From positions 372,001 through 436,000 of the forward strand of contig CANMWG010000001.1 in the NCBI GenBank assembly GCA_947501555.1: a DNA stretch of 64,000 nt, written 5' to 3'. This DNA is from an uncultured Paracoccaceae bacterium (GTDB lineage Bacteria > Pseudomonadota > Alphaproteobacteria > Rhodobacterales > Rhodobacteraceae). The position numbers and the translations under genes were made by a program. Below, one piece after another: positions 8,617-17,474 of this stretch (positions are counted from its first letter, which is position 1; each line of letters begins with the position of its first letter). A model generated the notes under the pieces. That model did not search any database and was not told the DNA's origin. It saw nothing but the letters and a program-made list of their open reading frames with translations.

Positions 8617-9591
8617 TCATCCGACACTTAGCAAGGTCCGCACGAGGGCCGTTTGCGAATTGACGCCCGTTTTGCTGTAAATCCGGGATAGGTGTGTTCT
8701 GGCGGTATTGACACTGATGCCCAAGGCGTCTGAAGCGGCCGTCAAGTTAACGCCAGATACGATGCATTGGATGAGTGACATCTGCCCCTCAGAAAGCCCG
8801 AATACAACTTTGGCTACGCTCAGACGCGCGTCAATATCACCGTCTATCTGGGTTTCGACAAAGGTTTGCCCATCTCTAACAAAGAGCACGCAAACTGCCA
8901 CGCTGCCTTCGTCCGTTTCGCCCAAGACAATTGGCAGGCGGAAGTTTCGTCCGCTTTCGATCATGTATCGATAATGCTGAAAGTACCCGTGCTGTTCGGC
9001 AGCGCATTTCAGACCGGCCTGGAGGATCTTGTCCCATGCCGGTTTCGTGGCGCGCAACCGATTATTGATGATCTGAAGACCCGGATGGCTTTCAAGCTGC
9101 GAACGCGCGGCCTCTGGCGCACAGAGCACTTCACCCTTTGCGTCCACAGACAGCCTGCGTGTATCGATTTGTTGATGCCCGCGAAGTACAAATGAGGCGT
9201 AGAGAATGCGCCAGGTGTCACCTGACCGTTCGAGAACCCGGGTTTCAAATGTCTGTTCGATCTGTCCACTTGGGTTCTTGGAGTTTTCATCAAAAACAAC
9301 ATGAGCAATGTCGCTGCTGACTGTGATGTTGATATTGAACCGCTCAGTTTCCGAGATATTGCAAACGGCACCACTGGCCATGACGTTTCGCATGTAGTCA
9401 CGCAGCTTGTCCCATCCTTCAAGTACAGTTGCCCCGAAAGATGATGAAATGCAGACTTCTCGCACGCGGTCATCTTGCACCCAACATGCAGCCCAGCCTT
9501 CAAAGTCGTGGCGTAAAAACATGTCAGTTTCGCATGCGATCACATCCATTATCGCCGAATGTTCGGTCGTGTCGTTCGCTGATTGCGTCAT
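8617..9591 (-). CDS. LuxR-family regulator with N-terminal SnoaL-like domain
   Basis: A 324-residue protein with two recognisable parts. Residues ~10-135 resemble the SnoaL/NTF2 fold used in nuclear-localised and ketosteroid-type domains (CETDMFLRHDFEGWAACWVQDD, DTWRILYASFVLRG). Residues ~264-324 are a LuxR HTH (LSEGQMSLIQCIVSGVNLTA, SVNTARTHLSRIYSKTG). The middle may be a PAS-like sensor but I cannot show it. The N-terminal fold suggests binding of a small hydrophobic ligand, which is inference. It is a single-gene unit. No target is evident from neighbours. Confidence 0.8.
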   Translation of the reverse strand: MTQSANDTTEHSAIMDVIACETDMFLRHDFEGWAACWVQDDRVREVCISSSFGATVLEGWDKLRDYMRNVMASGAVCNISETERFNINITVSSDIAHVVFDENSKNPSGQIEQTFETRVLERSGDTWRILYASFVLRGHQQIDTRRLSVDAKGEVLCAPEAARSQLESHPGLQIINNRLRATKPAWDKILQAGLKCAAEQHGYFQHYRYMIESGRNFRLPIVLGETDEGSVAVCVLFVRDGQTFVETQIDGDIDARLSVAKVVFGLSEGQMSLIQCIVSGVNLTAASDALGISVNTARTHLSRIYSKTGVNSQTALVRTLLSVG

Positions 9592-9933
9592 TTATGTTTA
9601 CGGTTCATTTCTTCGCAAAATAGGGAATAAGTTGTTGTATCGTAACGCTTTCGGTAGCCTTATTCCTTTCGCCATTGTGCGTAGGAATAAAAGCCTTTCG
9701 CAGCCGTGTTGATCGTAGAACGCATCTTCAGTTGACGCGCCCTTTAGGTGCAAATCTGCAGCGACCTTTGCATGAAATACGTCCATCGGTCATTCTCCAC
9801 TTACTATCACAGTTGCTGAGATATTGGCAGGGAATTGATTGCAGCCTTGTCATCCAATACGACCACATGACCATGATCATTTTGCGGAAAGATCCGGTTG
9901 GCAGGCGTCCATGACAGACCTAAGGCCGGGCGG
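9592..9933. other. Intergenic stretch without a supported gene
   Basis: A minus-strand 62-codon open frame (9598-9786) and a plus-strand 79-codon frame (9675-9914) cross this region. Neither has a recognisable motif or good ribosome binding site. It presumably carries the promoter of the LuxR-type gene. The base composition is more AT-rich than in the flanking genes. Confidence 0.5.
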
Positions 9934-10578
9934 TCAGCCCCCTAAGATGAGCGGGAGTAACCTCGCGGCCTCGGTCGTGGGGTTGGTCAGGGGCGCGCGA
10001 TCTTCGCCAGGGTAGAACCGGGCACGGGTGGCTGTGGGCATGGGATCTGGCGTTAGGATATCGATTTTCGGCCCTGTCTTGACGGTCTCTGCCTGCCAGC
10101 TGCGCGCCAGAGCGATCTGTGCGGCCTTGGTTGCCCCATAAGATCCAAAGAACTGTTGCCCGCCACGCGGGTCGTCAAAGAATACAGCCCGCCCTTTTGC
10201 GCCCAAAAGCGGGCTGACATAGGCAATCAGGCGCGATGCGGCCTCAATATTCACTGCGATGGATTTGGTCAGGTCCTTGGGGCCGATATGACCGGCAGGT
10301 GCCAGGGGGGCTGCATGAATGGCTGTGTGGAGCCACAGGTCAAGCGTGCCCCATCGGTCAAATATTCCGCGGCACAGCTGCTGCATGGCCTCATCCACTG
10401 TGATATCCATTGGGGCCAGCGTGGCGGCGCCACCGGCGGCTTGGATCGCGTCGTCAAGTTCTTCCAAGGCACCGACGGTTTTACCGACCGCAATGATGTG
10501 ATGGGTGGGGGCAAGGGCCTTAGCCAATGCTGCCCCAAGGCCGCGCGATGCGCCGGTGATAAGTGCTGTCTGTGTCAT
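9934..10578 (-). CDS. Short-chain dehydrogenase/reductase family protein with altered active site
   Basis: Rossmann-fold protein of about 214 residues. The cofactor motif is TGASRGLGAALAKAL at the N-terminus, and the YGATK motif supplies the usual catalytic Tyr and Lys. The catalytic Ser expected about 13 residues before that Tyr is replaced by the FFDDPRGGQQ stretch, so ordinary dehydrogenase chemistry is doubtful. The open frame extends to 10614, but the ATG at 10578 (MTQTALITGASRG) gives the normal family start. The substrate is unknown. Confidence 0.75.
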   Translation of the reverse strand: MTQTALITGASRGLGAALAKALAPTHHIIAVGKTVGALEELDDAIQAAGGAATLAPMDITVDEAMQQLCRGIFDRWGTLDLWLHTAIHAAPLAPAGHIGPKDLTKSIAVNIEAASRLIAYVSPLLGAKGRAVFFDDPRGGQQFFGSYGATKAAQIALARSWQAETVKTGPKIDILTPDPMPTATRARFYPGEDRAPLTNPTTEAARLLPLILGG

Positions 10579-10617
10579 GGTTGGGGTGATGTGCCGAAGC
10601 AGCGGCGGCGTCAAGCC

Positions 10618-10878
10618 TTAGCTGCCGGGCACCCCAACCGCTTGGGTTTGGCCTGATCTGTCTGCCAGCACGACATGATCGTCGCCTATTGCTGTGACGG
10701 TGACACCAAAAACCCGTGTGCCAGCCTGTACGCGCGCGATTTGCCCACGCCCCGAGCGCAGGATCGCTGCCTTGCCATCATGCGCTTGCATCACGCCGAT
10801 GACTGTAAGGCTACGCAGGGCAAGCACATCAGGCCGCGTGGCATTGACGGCCACAAGAGCCGGGGTTGTTTCTGACAT
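10618..10878 (-). CDS. Small protein resembling the PilP-type C-terminal domain
   Basis: An 86-residue protein with the pattern LRSLTVIGVMQAHDGKAAIL, then RSGRGQIARVQAGTRVFG and VTAIGDDHVVLADRSG. This resembles the small beta-barrel seen in type IV pilus PilP and type II secretion GspC proteins, and a similar domain recurs in Rhodobacterales proteins of unknown role. There is no signal peptide. It lies 39 bases upstream of the SDR gene on the same strand. Function is not established. Confidence 0.6.
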   Translation of the reverse strand: MSETTPALVAVNATRPDVLALRSLTVIGVMQAHDGKAAILRSGRGQIARVQAGTRVFGVTVTAIGDDHVVLADRSGQTQAVGVPGS

Positions 10879-11000
10879 TGGGATACCGCATCGATTATTT
10901 TGTTACGCGGTGTCTTGGCAGATGCCGATTGGCCTGAACAGCCGCGCATCCCAGCGTTGACGCAGGGTTTTCTGGGGTGCCGTCGCGGAATGCAGCACGA

Positions 11001-11405
11001 TCAAGGGGTCACAATTGCGCTGCCGTCTTCTTTGTAAACAGGTTCGGTAAGCGGGGTTTCCAGCAAGGGCAACACGGCCTCGGAGGGGCGGCAAAGGGCT
11101 GTTCCTTTGGGGGTGCAGACGATAGGTCGGTTCACCAGCACTGGATGGGTTATCATGGCGTCGAGCAATGCCGCGTCCGAGACGCTTGGATCAAGCAGGC
11201 CCAATTCCTCGGCGGGCGACTTGGATGTGCGCAACGCGTCGCGCGGTGTCAGGTCGGCTGCTGCAAAGAGGGCCTGTAGCTGCGGTCGTGTCCAGCCGGT
11301 CTGAAGGTATTCGATCACGACAGGTTCAGTGCCAGATGCACGAATGACGGCGAGGACATTGCGGGAGGTGCCGCAATCTGGATTGTGGTGGATGACTGTG
11401 GTCAT
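11001..11405 (-). CDS. arsC: Arsenate reductase, glutaredoxin-coupled (ArsC family)
   Basis: Thioredoxin-fold enzyme that reduces arsenate to arsenite using glutathione and glutaredoxin. The 134-residue protein carries HNPDCGTSRNVLAVIR, which contains the catalytic Cys at residue 11, and RTSKSPAEELGL plus a LVNRPIVCTPKGTALCRP tail region that holds the family oxyanion-binding arginines. No arsenite pump or ArsR gene is adjacent, so a general ArsC/Spx-like role remains possible. Confidence 0.88.
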   Translation of the reverse strand: MTTVIHHNPDCGTSRNVLAVIRASGTEPVVIEYLQTGWTRPQLQALFAAADLTPRDALRTSKSPAEELGLLDPSVSDAALLDAMITHPVLVNRPIVCTPKGTALCRPSEAVLPLLETPLTEPVYKEDGSAIVTP

Positions 11406-11634
11406 GGCGGTTCCTCGTTTCTTTCAAGCGCGTGTAGCAAGCGCTGGCGAACATCGTAAAGGGGGGCGGATGTGAAGATTTCATGACAGTGAATTTCTAG
11501 CGCAACTTGATTTTTAACCCCTTTAGGGCGACAATGACGCATTAATTTCGCGCATTGGGGCCATTTCGCCCCGGATCTTATGGCAAATTTTCAAAGTCTG
11601 TTGCGCGGTATCCATTTGAAACAGGAGTAATTTC

Positions 11635-12423
11635 ATGTCCTCTATCTCGAATACGATTTCTTTTGACGAACACGGTATTGACCGGCGCAGTATCAATGGC
11701 GCGTTACGGTCATCGCGCAACGCAACCATGTTGTCGCTGATCGGCAATCCGCGCGGTACCTACGATCAGGAATGCCGTGGCCCGACCAATCAACGCATCG
11801 CAGACATGATGGAAACCGCCGATCTGGGCCCATTTCGGGCGACCGGTTTAAAGCCGGCGGTCGCCACGCTGCAAAAGATCATGGCAGACATCAAAGCCGA
11901 AGAACCCACGGTTCACGATGCGCTGTCTAGCGCCGGTATGCTGTGTTGCCGCCTTGTGCGCGGATCAAGAACCGCGATTTCGAACCATTCATGGGGTACT
12001 GCGATTGATTTGAAAATCGAAGGCAAGCTGGACCGGCGCGGCGATGGGCGCACCCAACGTGGTCTGTTGGCGATTGCCCCGATCTTTAACCGACACAAGT
12101 TCTTTTGGGGGGCTGCATTCCGCACCGAAGACGCCATGCATTTTGAAGCTTCCGAGCAACTTGTCCGCGAATGGTCCGAGGCGGGCGCGTTTGGAACACC
12201 GGCATCCACCGGCACCGCCCATGGAACCCTAACCCTTGGGGATCGGGGGCCAGAGGTTGAGGCACTACAGGAAAAGCTGAACCTGAAATTGGCGATGGAT
12301 ATCGATGTCGACGGAATTTTTGGCAAGGATACCAAAAGCGCTGTGATGGAGTTCCAACACCGTGCACAATTGGTCGTTGATGGGATAGTCGGGAAAAAGA
12401 CGGCTGCTGCGTTAGAGCTTTAG
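11635..12423 (+). CDS. M15-type peptidase with peptidoglycan-binding domain, endolysin-like
   Basis: A 262-residue protein. Residues ~70-180 form a VanY/M15 D-Ala-D-Ala carboxypeptidase-like domain with the zinc motif SNHSWGTAIDL and the final ligand in DAMHFE. Residues ~198-262 form a PG_binding_1 domain (LGDRGPEVEALQEKL, DGIFGKDTKSAVMEFQ). I see no signal peptide or membrane segment, which is unusual for a wall enzyme and typical of phage endolysins. No phage genes lie nearby. Its stop is one base from the convergent purF stop. The ATG at 11635 follows AACAGGAG with good spacing. Confidence 0.82.
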   Translation: MSSISNTISFDEHGIDRRSINGALRSSRNATMLSLIGNPRGTYDQECRGPTNQRIADMMETADLGPFRATGLKPAVATLQKIMADIKAEEPTVHDALSSAGMLCCRLVRGSRTAISNHSWGTAIDLKIEGKLDRRGDGRTQRGLLAIAPIFNRHKFFWGAAFRTEDAMHFEASEQLVREWSEAGAFGTPASTGTAHGTLTLGDRGPEVEALQEKLNLKLAMDIDVDGIFGKDTKSAVMEFQHRAQLVVDGIVGKKTAAALEL

Positions 12424-12424
12424 C

Positions 12425-13897
12425 CTATTCGGCGGCAGCTTTCGCCTCGAACCCCTGTTCGATCATATCGGACGGGGCGACCGGGTATTCCCCCGAGAAA
12501 CAAGCGTCACAGTAAGCCGGCGCACTGTCGTCGCGGCCGTCTGCTTGGCCCACCGCCCGATATAGGCCGTTAAGCGAGATGAACTTTAGGCTGTCCACAC
12601 CTAGATGCTTGCGCATCTCATCTTCGGTCATGGTCGCGGCCAGCAATTTTTCGCGTTGCGGCGTGTCGACCCCGTAGAAACAAGGCCATGCTGTTGGAGG
12701 GCTTGCGATCCGGAAGTGTACCTCGGCGGCACCTGCATCAAGGATCATTTCCTTGATCTTGCGGCTGGTCGTCCCACGCACAACACTGTCGTCGACCAAG
12801 ATCACCCGTTTGCCTCTGATCAGCGCGCGGTTCACGTTCAGTTTCAGGCGCACACCCATGTTGCGGATGCTTTCAGTGGGTTCAATAAACGTCCGGCCCA
12901 TGTATTGGTTCCGGATGATACCCATCGCGTAAGGGATGCCGGATTCCAGCGAATACCCAATCGCTGCAGGCGTACCGCTGTCGGGAACGGGGCAGACCAG
13001 ATCAGCGTCCACGGGTGCTTCTTTGGCCAGTTCACGTCCTATGTTTTCACGGGTTTCATAGACCGAGCGTCCGCCGAGAATACTGTCGGGGCGGCTGAAG
13101 TAGACATGCTCAAAAATGCAAAAACGCGACCGGTTCGGCCGGAAGGGGAAGTGGCTTTCGACCCCGCCTTTGGCCGTAATAACAACCATTTCGCCAGGCT
13201 CGATTTCACGCACGAACTCGGCACCGATGATGTCAAGCGCGCAGGTCTCAGAGGACAGCGCCCAGCCGTCGCCAACCTTGCCTAAAACCAATGGGCGCAC
13301 ACCCAATGGATCGCGACAGCCGATGATCTTGGTCCGGGTCATGGCCACGATGGAAAACGCGCCTTCAACCTTGCGCAGGGCCTCTTCCATCCGGTCCGGG
13401 ATCGTGCGGCCCATGGAACGCGCCATCAGATGGATGATACATTCACTGTCAGACGAGCTTTGGAAGATCGACCCGCGCTCAATCAGTTCACGGCGCAGGG
13501 ACATGGCGTTGGTGATGTTACCGTTATGGGCGATGGCGGCACCACCCATAGAGAATTCACCAAAGAACGGCTGCACATCGCGCATTGCCGTCTGGCCTTT
13601 TGAGCCAGCCGTGGAATAGCGCACGTGGCCGATGCCAATGCTGCCGGGCAAGAGCTGCATCACGCCTGAACTGGTGAAGTTGTCGCGTACAAGGCCCATG
13701 CGGCGCTGCTGGTTGAACCCGGTATCCGGAGCGTGGGTGACGATTCCACCTGCCTCTTGGCCCCGGTGTTGCAGGGCATGCAGGCCGAGGGCCACAAAGT
13801 TGGCTGCATCGGTAACACCGACAACGCCAAACACGCCGCATTCCTCCCGCAGTTTATCGTCATCAAAAGGATGGGCGGGGGGCATCTGATTGGACAA
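12425..13897 (-). CDS. purF: Amidophosphoribosyltransferase
   Basis: Catalyses the first committed step of purine synthesis, making phosphoribosylamine from PRPP and glutamine. The 490-residue protein has an N-terminal glutaminase domain whose catalytic Cys becomes N-terminal after propeptide removal (EECGVFGVVG, Cys20). The C-terminal phosphoribosyltransferase domain contains the PRPP loop VILVDDSVVRGTTSRKI. A cvpA gene often precedes purF in proteobacteria. Here none is seen and the upstream region is decayed. Confidence 0.96.
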   Translation of the reverse strand: MSNQMPPAHPFDDDKLREECGVFGVVGVTDAANFVALGLHALQHRGQEAGGIVTHAPDTGFNQQRRMGLVRDNFTSSGVMQLLPGSIGIGHVRYSTAGSKGQTAMRDVQPFFGEFSMGGAAIAHNGNITNAMSLRRELIERGSIFQSSSDSECIIHLMARSMGRTIPDRMEEALRKVEGAFSIVAMTRTKIIGCRDPLGVRPLVLGKVGDGWALSSETCALDIIGAEFVREIEPGEMVVITAKGGVESHFPFRPNRSRFCIFEHVYFSRPDSILGGRSVYETRENIGRELAKEAPVDADLVCPVPDSGTPAAIGYSLESGIPYAMGIIRNQYMGRTFIEPTESIRNMGVRLKLNVNRALIRGKRVILVDDSVVRGTTSRKIKEMILDAGAAEVHFRIASPPTAWPCFYGVDTPQREKLLAATMTEDEMRKHLGVDSLKFISLNGLYRAVGQADGRDDSAPAYCDACFSGEYPVAPSDMIEQGFEAKAAAE

Positions 13898-14028
13898 GAG
13901 GGCGGCTCCGAATCCGTTGGTACTGGTGTGCCCCCGTCTTAGTAGGTCAAGAGCGGCGTGTCACGAAACGATCACACTTTGATGTTGGGAAAACGGCATA
14001 AGCCGCCTTTCTTTCATCATAGGGCTGC

Positions 14029-14388
14029 ATGGCAGTGCACAATGCGCTCTTCATGACGTTGTTCATTAGCATGGCACACGTTTCGCCAGCGATCGCTGTA
14101 TATGGTGGACTTGTAGTTGGAAACGGGCCCGGGGCCCTGTTCGTTGTGGCGGGTTTGATCTACTTTGTGCGATGCTTCGGCGTGACTGTGTTTTTCAACG
14201 TGCCTATGAATGAAACGCTTGCAGGCATGGAGGCTTACTCTGCCGAAGCAAGCGCGTAGTGGACTGACACGTACCTGCCACGGTGGACGTTCTGGAACAG
14301 CGTTCGGACTACTGCTTCTGCTGTATCTGCTGCGTCGTTGTTGTTCGACTTGCTCTGGATGACCCAAAATCAAACCCAACCCATCTAA
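14029..14388 (+). pseudogene. Truncated DUF1772-family membrane protein gene with internal TAG
   Basis: The frame starting at 14029 reads VHNALFMTLFISMAHVSPAI, then a second hydrophobic segment, then FFNVPMNETLAG, which is the DUF1772 pattern. It stops at TAG 14257-14259. The same frame continues without another stop to 14388 with PRWTFWNSVRTTASAVSAAS, the normal DUF1772 C-terminus. The first ~50 residues of the family (first membrane helix) are also missing, with a TAG directly upstream at 14020. Two separate lesions make a dead gene much more likely than recoding. Confidence 0.75.
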
Positions 14389-14424
14389 GCTAATAGAGCG
14401 GGGGCAGCACTGGCCCCGGTTCGC

Positions 14425-14919
14425 CTATTCTGTGTCGTGAGTAATCAGGTTGAAGCCTTCGTCGGGCGTTGGCGAACTAAAGTAGGCATTGAACTGATGA
14501 AACTGGTCTTCGGTCACTGTGAATGGATGAAGGCCGCTTTCGTTTCGTCGTTGCAAGCGTGCCAGACACAGATCATCCGGTGGTATCAGAACGTGAAACT
14601 GATGATCCATATCGGTTTGATCCAGCAAACCGCGCAACCATGCACGACTCTCGACAGTATTGGCCTGAAAGTCCAGAACTACGGACAGCCCAGCGTTCAG
14701 CAAGGCGACGATGTGTGGTGCCATTGCAGTCCGTAATTTCGTTGCACACCGTAAATAGTCTTTTGGTGTTTTGAGTTCCGTGGGAAAGAGCGTGGCAAGC
14801 CACTCATCCTCTGCGATCAGAACCGTGTTGTCCGCGGTCGCTAAATTCGCTGCCAGAGTCGATTTGCCTGCTGCAATCTTACCGCACAGCATGTAGAGCG
14901 TTGGCGTTGGTGTCGACAT
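14425..14919 (-). CDS. Small P-loop kinase-like ATPase (AAA_33 type)
   Basis: A 164-residue nucleotide-binding protein with Walker A CGKIAAGKSTLAANLA near residues 12-27, a DFQANTVESRAWLRGLL segment in the position of the acceptor-binding helix, and a C-terminal PPDDLCLARLQRRNESG LID-like region typical of zeta-toxin or gluconate-kinase-like small kinases. The substrate is unknown. A weak hairpin (GGGGC/GCCCC) lies just after the stop near 14400-14416. Confidence 0.75.
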   Translation of the reverse strand: MSTPTPTLYMLCGKIAAGKSTLAANLATADNTVLIAEDEWLATLFPTELKTPKDYLRCATKLRTAMAPHIVALLNAGLSVVLDFQANTVESRAWLRGLLDQTDMDHQFHVLIPPDDLCLARLQRRNESGLHPFTVTEDQFHQFNAYFSSPTPDEGFNLITHDTE

Positions 14920-14921
14920 GA

Positions 14922-15203
14922 ATGCGGCCCTTCTTGAGATGGTTTTTCATCGAACGCCAGTTTCTGGATAGAAATATGCCGTCCCAAAAAGATTTTCAAT
15001 TGCGCGAAGGGAAGCTGGACCACTACAGCCATTTTGCTCTGTCTGGCATGCATTTTGATCGCATTGAATAGGCCAAGGTGCGCATCGTGGTGGTGGCCAG
15101 CCTTGGTCATAAGTTGGGGATGCCCACCATCCAGGTTGACGACATGAATTGGGACATGAACTATGGTGCCAATCCGCGTATTCCTGCCTGTTACATCGGA
15201 TAG
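14922..15203 (+). pseudogene. Possible degraded ORF interrupted by a TAG codon
   Basis: One plus-strand frame runs from ATG 14922 through 49 codons to TAG 15069-15071, then on through 43 codons (VVVASLGHKLGMPTIQVDDM, then NWDMNYGANPRIPAC) to TAG 15201-15203. The second half reads like real protein with ordinary codon usage for this genome. I do not recognise the family. The ATG is only two bases from the divergent kinase start, so the true start may lie further in. It could be a relic of a gene lost between purF and egtB. Confidence 0.35.
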
Positions 15204-15265
15204 CAGAATATTGATTGGTGGCCTTGTCGCTTGGCCTCCACATTGGGGCCAAACGGGAGAGCCCT

Positions 15266-16528
15266 ATGACCACAGCACTGAAGCCAAATTACACCACTGA
15301 TATCGTCTCGCTTTTTGAATCGACCCGCAGCCGTACCGATGCGTTGGCCGCACCATTGGCACCCGAAGACATGATGCTGCAGAGCATGGAAGATGCCTCG
15401 CCAGCGAAATGGCATTTGGCGCATACAACTTGGTTTTTTGAGGAGTTCATCCTGAAGCCCCGGGTCCCGGATTATGTCTCGCCGGATGACCGTTTCGCGT
15501 TCTTGTTCAATTCCTATTACACGCAGGCCGGCCCACGCCATGCCCGTGACAAGCGCGGATTGGTGTCCCGTCCCGATGTGCAGGCCGTCCGCGATTATCG
15601 CGCCCACGTTGAGGATGCTTTGGCCGCTCTTTTAGCCGCACCCCGGTCGGACGCCGATGAGATTGCAGGTTTGGTTGAGCTGGGCTGCCATCATGAGATG
15701 CAGCATCAAGAGCTGTTGGTTACCGATCTGCTCCATGCGCTCAGCTTCAATCCGCTTCTGCCTGCCTATCAGGACCCGATTCCACTGCCTGTCACGTCGG
15801 AAGTGCCGCTGCGCTTTACCCAGCATGCGGGCGGTCTGGTTGAGATTGGTCATGACGGCGCAGGCTTTGCCTATGACTGCGAAGGCCCCCGTCATCAGGT
15901 GTTTTTACGCCCTTTCCAGATGGCCGATCGCCCGGTCACCAACCGCGATTGGATCGCCTTTATGGCCGATGGTGGCTATGCCGACCCCCGCCATTGGTTG
16001 ATGGAGGGCCATGCGGTTGCGCAGCGCGAAGACTGGCAGCATCCGCTTTACTGGTGGCAGCAGGATGATGAATGGTGGACCTTTACCTTACGCGGTCCGC
16101 AACCTGTTGCCCTTGATGCCCCCGTGGTCCATGTCAGCTATTACGAGGCTGACGCTTATGCCCGCTGGGCGGGCGCCCGCCTGCCCACGGAAGCCGAGCA
16201 TGAGACCGCTTTTCAGGACCGCCCGATTGCCGGCAATTTGATGGGCGAGGCCGACAACACGGGCGCTTTGCGTCCATTGCCTGGGGATGGTGTTTGGGGC
16301 GATGTGTGGGAGTGGACTGCCTCGGATTTCGCCCCATACCCTGGGTTCCGTGCGCCTGAAGGCGCGCTAGGCGAATATAATGGCAAGTTCATGGTCAATC
16401 AGCGTGTGTTGCGCGGCGGGTCCTGTGCGACCCCGCGTGCCCAAATGCGCACCACCTATCGCACGTTTTTCTATCCGCATCAGCGTTGGCAGATGATGGG
16501 GCTCCGTCTGGCGAAGGATCTGTCATGA
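15266..16528 (+). CDS. egtB: Ergothioneine biosynthesis protein EgtB
   Basis: Iron-dependent sulfoxide synthase that joins hercynine to cysteine or gamma-glutamylcysteine with oxygen. The 420-residue protein has an N-terminal DinB-like domain with histidine ligands in WHLAHTTWFFEEF and CHHEMQHQELL, and a C-terminal FGE-sulfatase domain (RPVTNRDWIAFM, RLPTEAEHE, VWEWTAS, RGGSCATPR). The ATG at 15266 is chosen over an upstream one because GGGAGAG precedes it and MTTALKPNY fits the family start. It overlaps egtD by four bases. Confidence 0.93.
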   Translation: MTTALKPNYTTDIVSLFESTRSRTDALAAPLAPEDMMLQSMEDASPAKWHLAHTTWFFEEFILKPRVPDYVSPDDRFAFLFNSYYTQAGPRHARDKRGLVSRPDVQAVRDYRAHVEDALAALLAAPRSDADEIAGLVELGCHHEMQHQELLVTDLLHALSFNPLLPAYQDPIPLPVTSEVPLRFTQHAGGLVEIGHDGAGFAYDCEGPRHQVFLRPFQMADRPVTNRDWIAFMADGGYADPRHWLMEGHAVAQREDWQHPLYWWQQDDEWWTFTLRGPQPVALDAPVVHVSYYEADAYARWAGARLPTEAEHETAFQDRPIAGNLMGEADNTGALRPLPGDGVWGDVWEWTASDFAPYPGFRAPEGALGEYNGKFMVNQRVLRGGSCATPRAQMRTTYRTFFYPHQRWQMMGLRLAKDLS

Positions 16529-17472
16529 ACAAGCATATTGATGTCACAGACACTGCCCTTTTGGATGACGCATTGGCTGGGCTGACGGCCCGACAAAAAT
16601 ACATTGATCCAAAGTGGCTTTATGACAGTGCAGGCAGTGCGTTGTTTGAAGAGATCACGGCGATCCCGCCCTATTACCTGACCCGGACCGAGACCGCGAT
16701 CTTGCGCGCCAATGCGCCTCAGTTGGCGGGGCTTGTCCCCCCCGGAGGCGCTTTGGTTGAGTTTGGCTCGGGTGCCAGCGTCAAGACCCGCCTTTTGCTT
16801 GAAAACGGTCCCCATATCGGGACTTATGTTCCAATTGATATCTCGGGTCCGTTTTTGCAAGAGACGGCCGCCGATCTGCGCCGGCGTTATCCCTCTTTGT
16901 CTGTGGCCCCCGTTGTGGGCGATTTTTTGCACCCGGTCCATATGCCGCGGGCCCTGTCTGAGGTGCCCAAGGTGGGCTTTTTCCCCGGGTCGACCATTGG
17001 CAACATCACCCCCGAGGCCGCCCGGTTGCTGCTGTCGCGCGCCCGGGCTTGGCCCCATGTTGACGCCTTTATTCTGGGGGTTGATTTGGTCAAAGAACCC
17101 GCGATCTTGGTTCCGGCCTATGATGACCCGGCGGGCGTGACCGCCAGGTTCATCAGCAATATTCTGGTCCGGCTGAACAGAGAGCTGGGCGCGACATTTG
17201 ACCTGTCCGCTTTTGATTATCAGGCCAGATGGAACGCCGATGCCGCCCGCATTGAAATGTCTTTGGTCTCAACCAAGGCGCAGACTGCGGTGCTGGGCGG
17301 CCATGACATTGCCTTCGCCGCCGGCGAGCCCATCGCGGTGAGCATGTCGCGCAAATTCACGTCGCAGAGCTTGCAGCAGCTGGCGCAGGATAGCGGGTGG
17401 GCTTTGGATGCGTTGATCACCGATCCCGATGCATTGTTTGCCGTGGCGGTGCTGCGACCGGATGGTGGCTGA
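16525..17472 (+). CDS. egtD: L-histidine N-alpha-methyltransferase EgtD
   Basis: Transfers three methyl groups from SAM to histidine to make hercynine, the substrate of the EgtB encoded just upstream. The 315-residue protein shows the family elements YDSAGSALFEEITAIPPYYL, TRTETAILR, the SAM motif LVEFGSGASVKTRLLL, FFPGSTIGNITPE, and the C-terminal MSRKFTSQSL. The ATGA overlap with egtB indicates coupled translation. Only egtB and egtD are present, so the last C-S lyase step (EgtE) must be encoded elsewhere. Confidence 0.94.
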   Translation: MNKHIDVTDTALLDDALAGLTARQKYIDPKWLYDSAGSALFEEITAIPPYYLTRTETAILRANAPQLAGLVPPGGALVEFGSGASVKTRLLLENGPHIGTYVPIDISGPFLQETAADLRRRYPSLSVAPVVGDFLHPVHMPRALSEVPKVGFFPGSTIGNITPEAARLLLSRARAWPHVDAFILGVDLVKEPAILVPAYDDPAGVTARFISNILVRLNRELGATFDLSAFDYQARWNADAARIEMSLVSTKAQTAVLGGHDIAFAAGEPIAVSMSRKFTSQSLQQLAQDSGWALDALITDPDALFAVAVLRPDGG

Positions 17473-17474
17473 CC

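Noticed and set aside
13898..14028. Purine riboswitch or PurR-like site before purF
   Set aside because: No conserved riboswitch core or operator could be recognised by eye.
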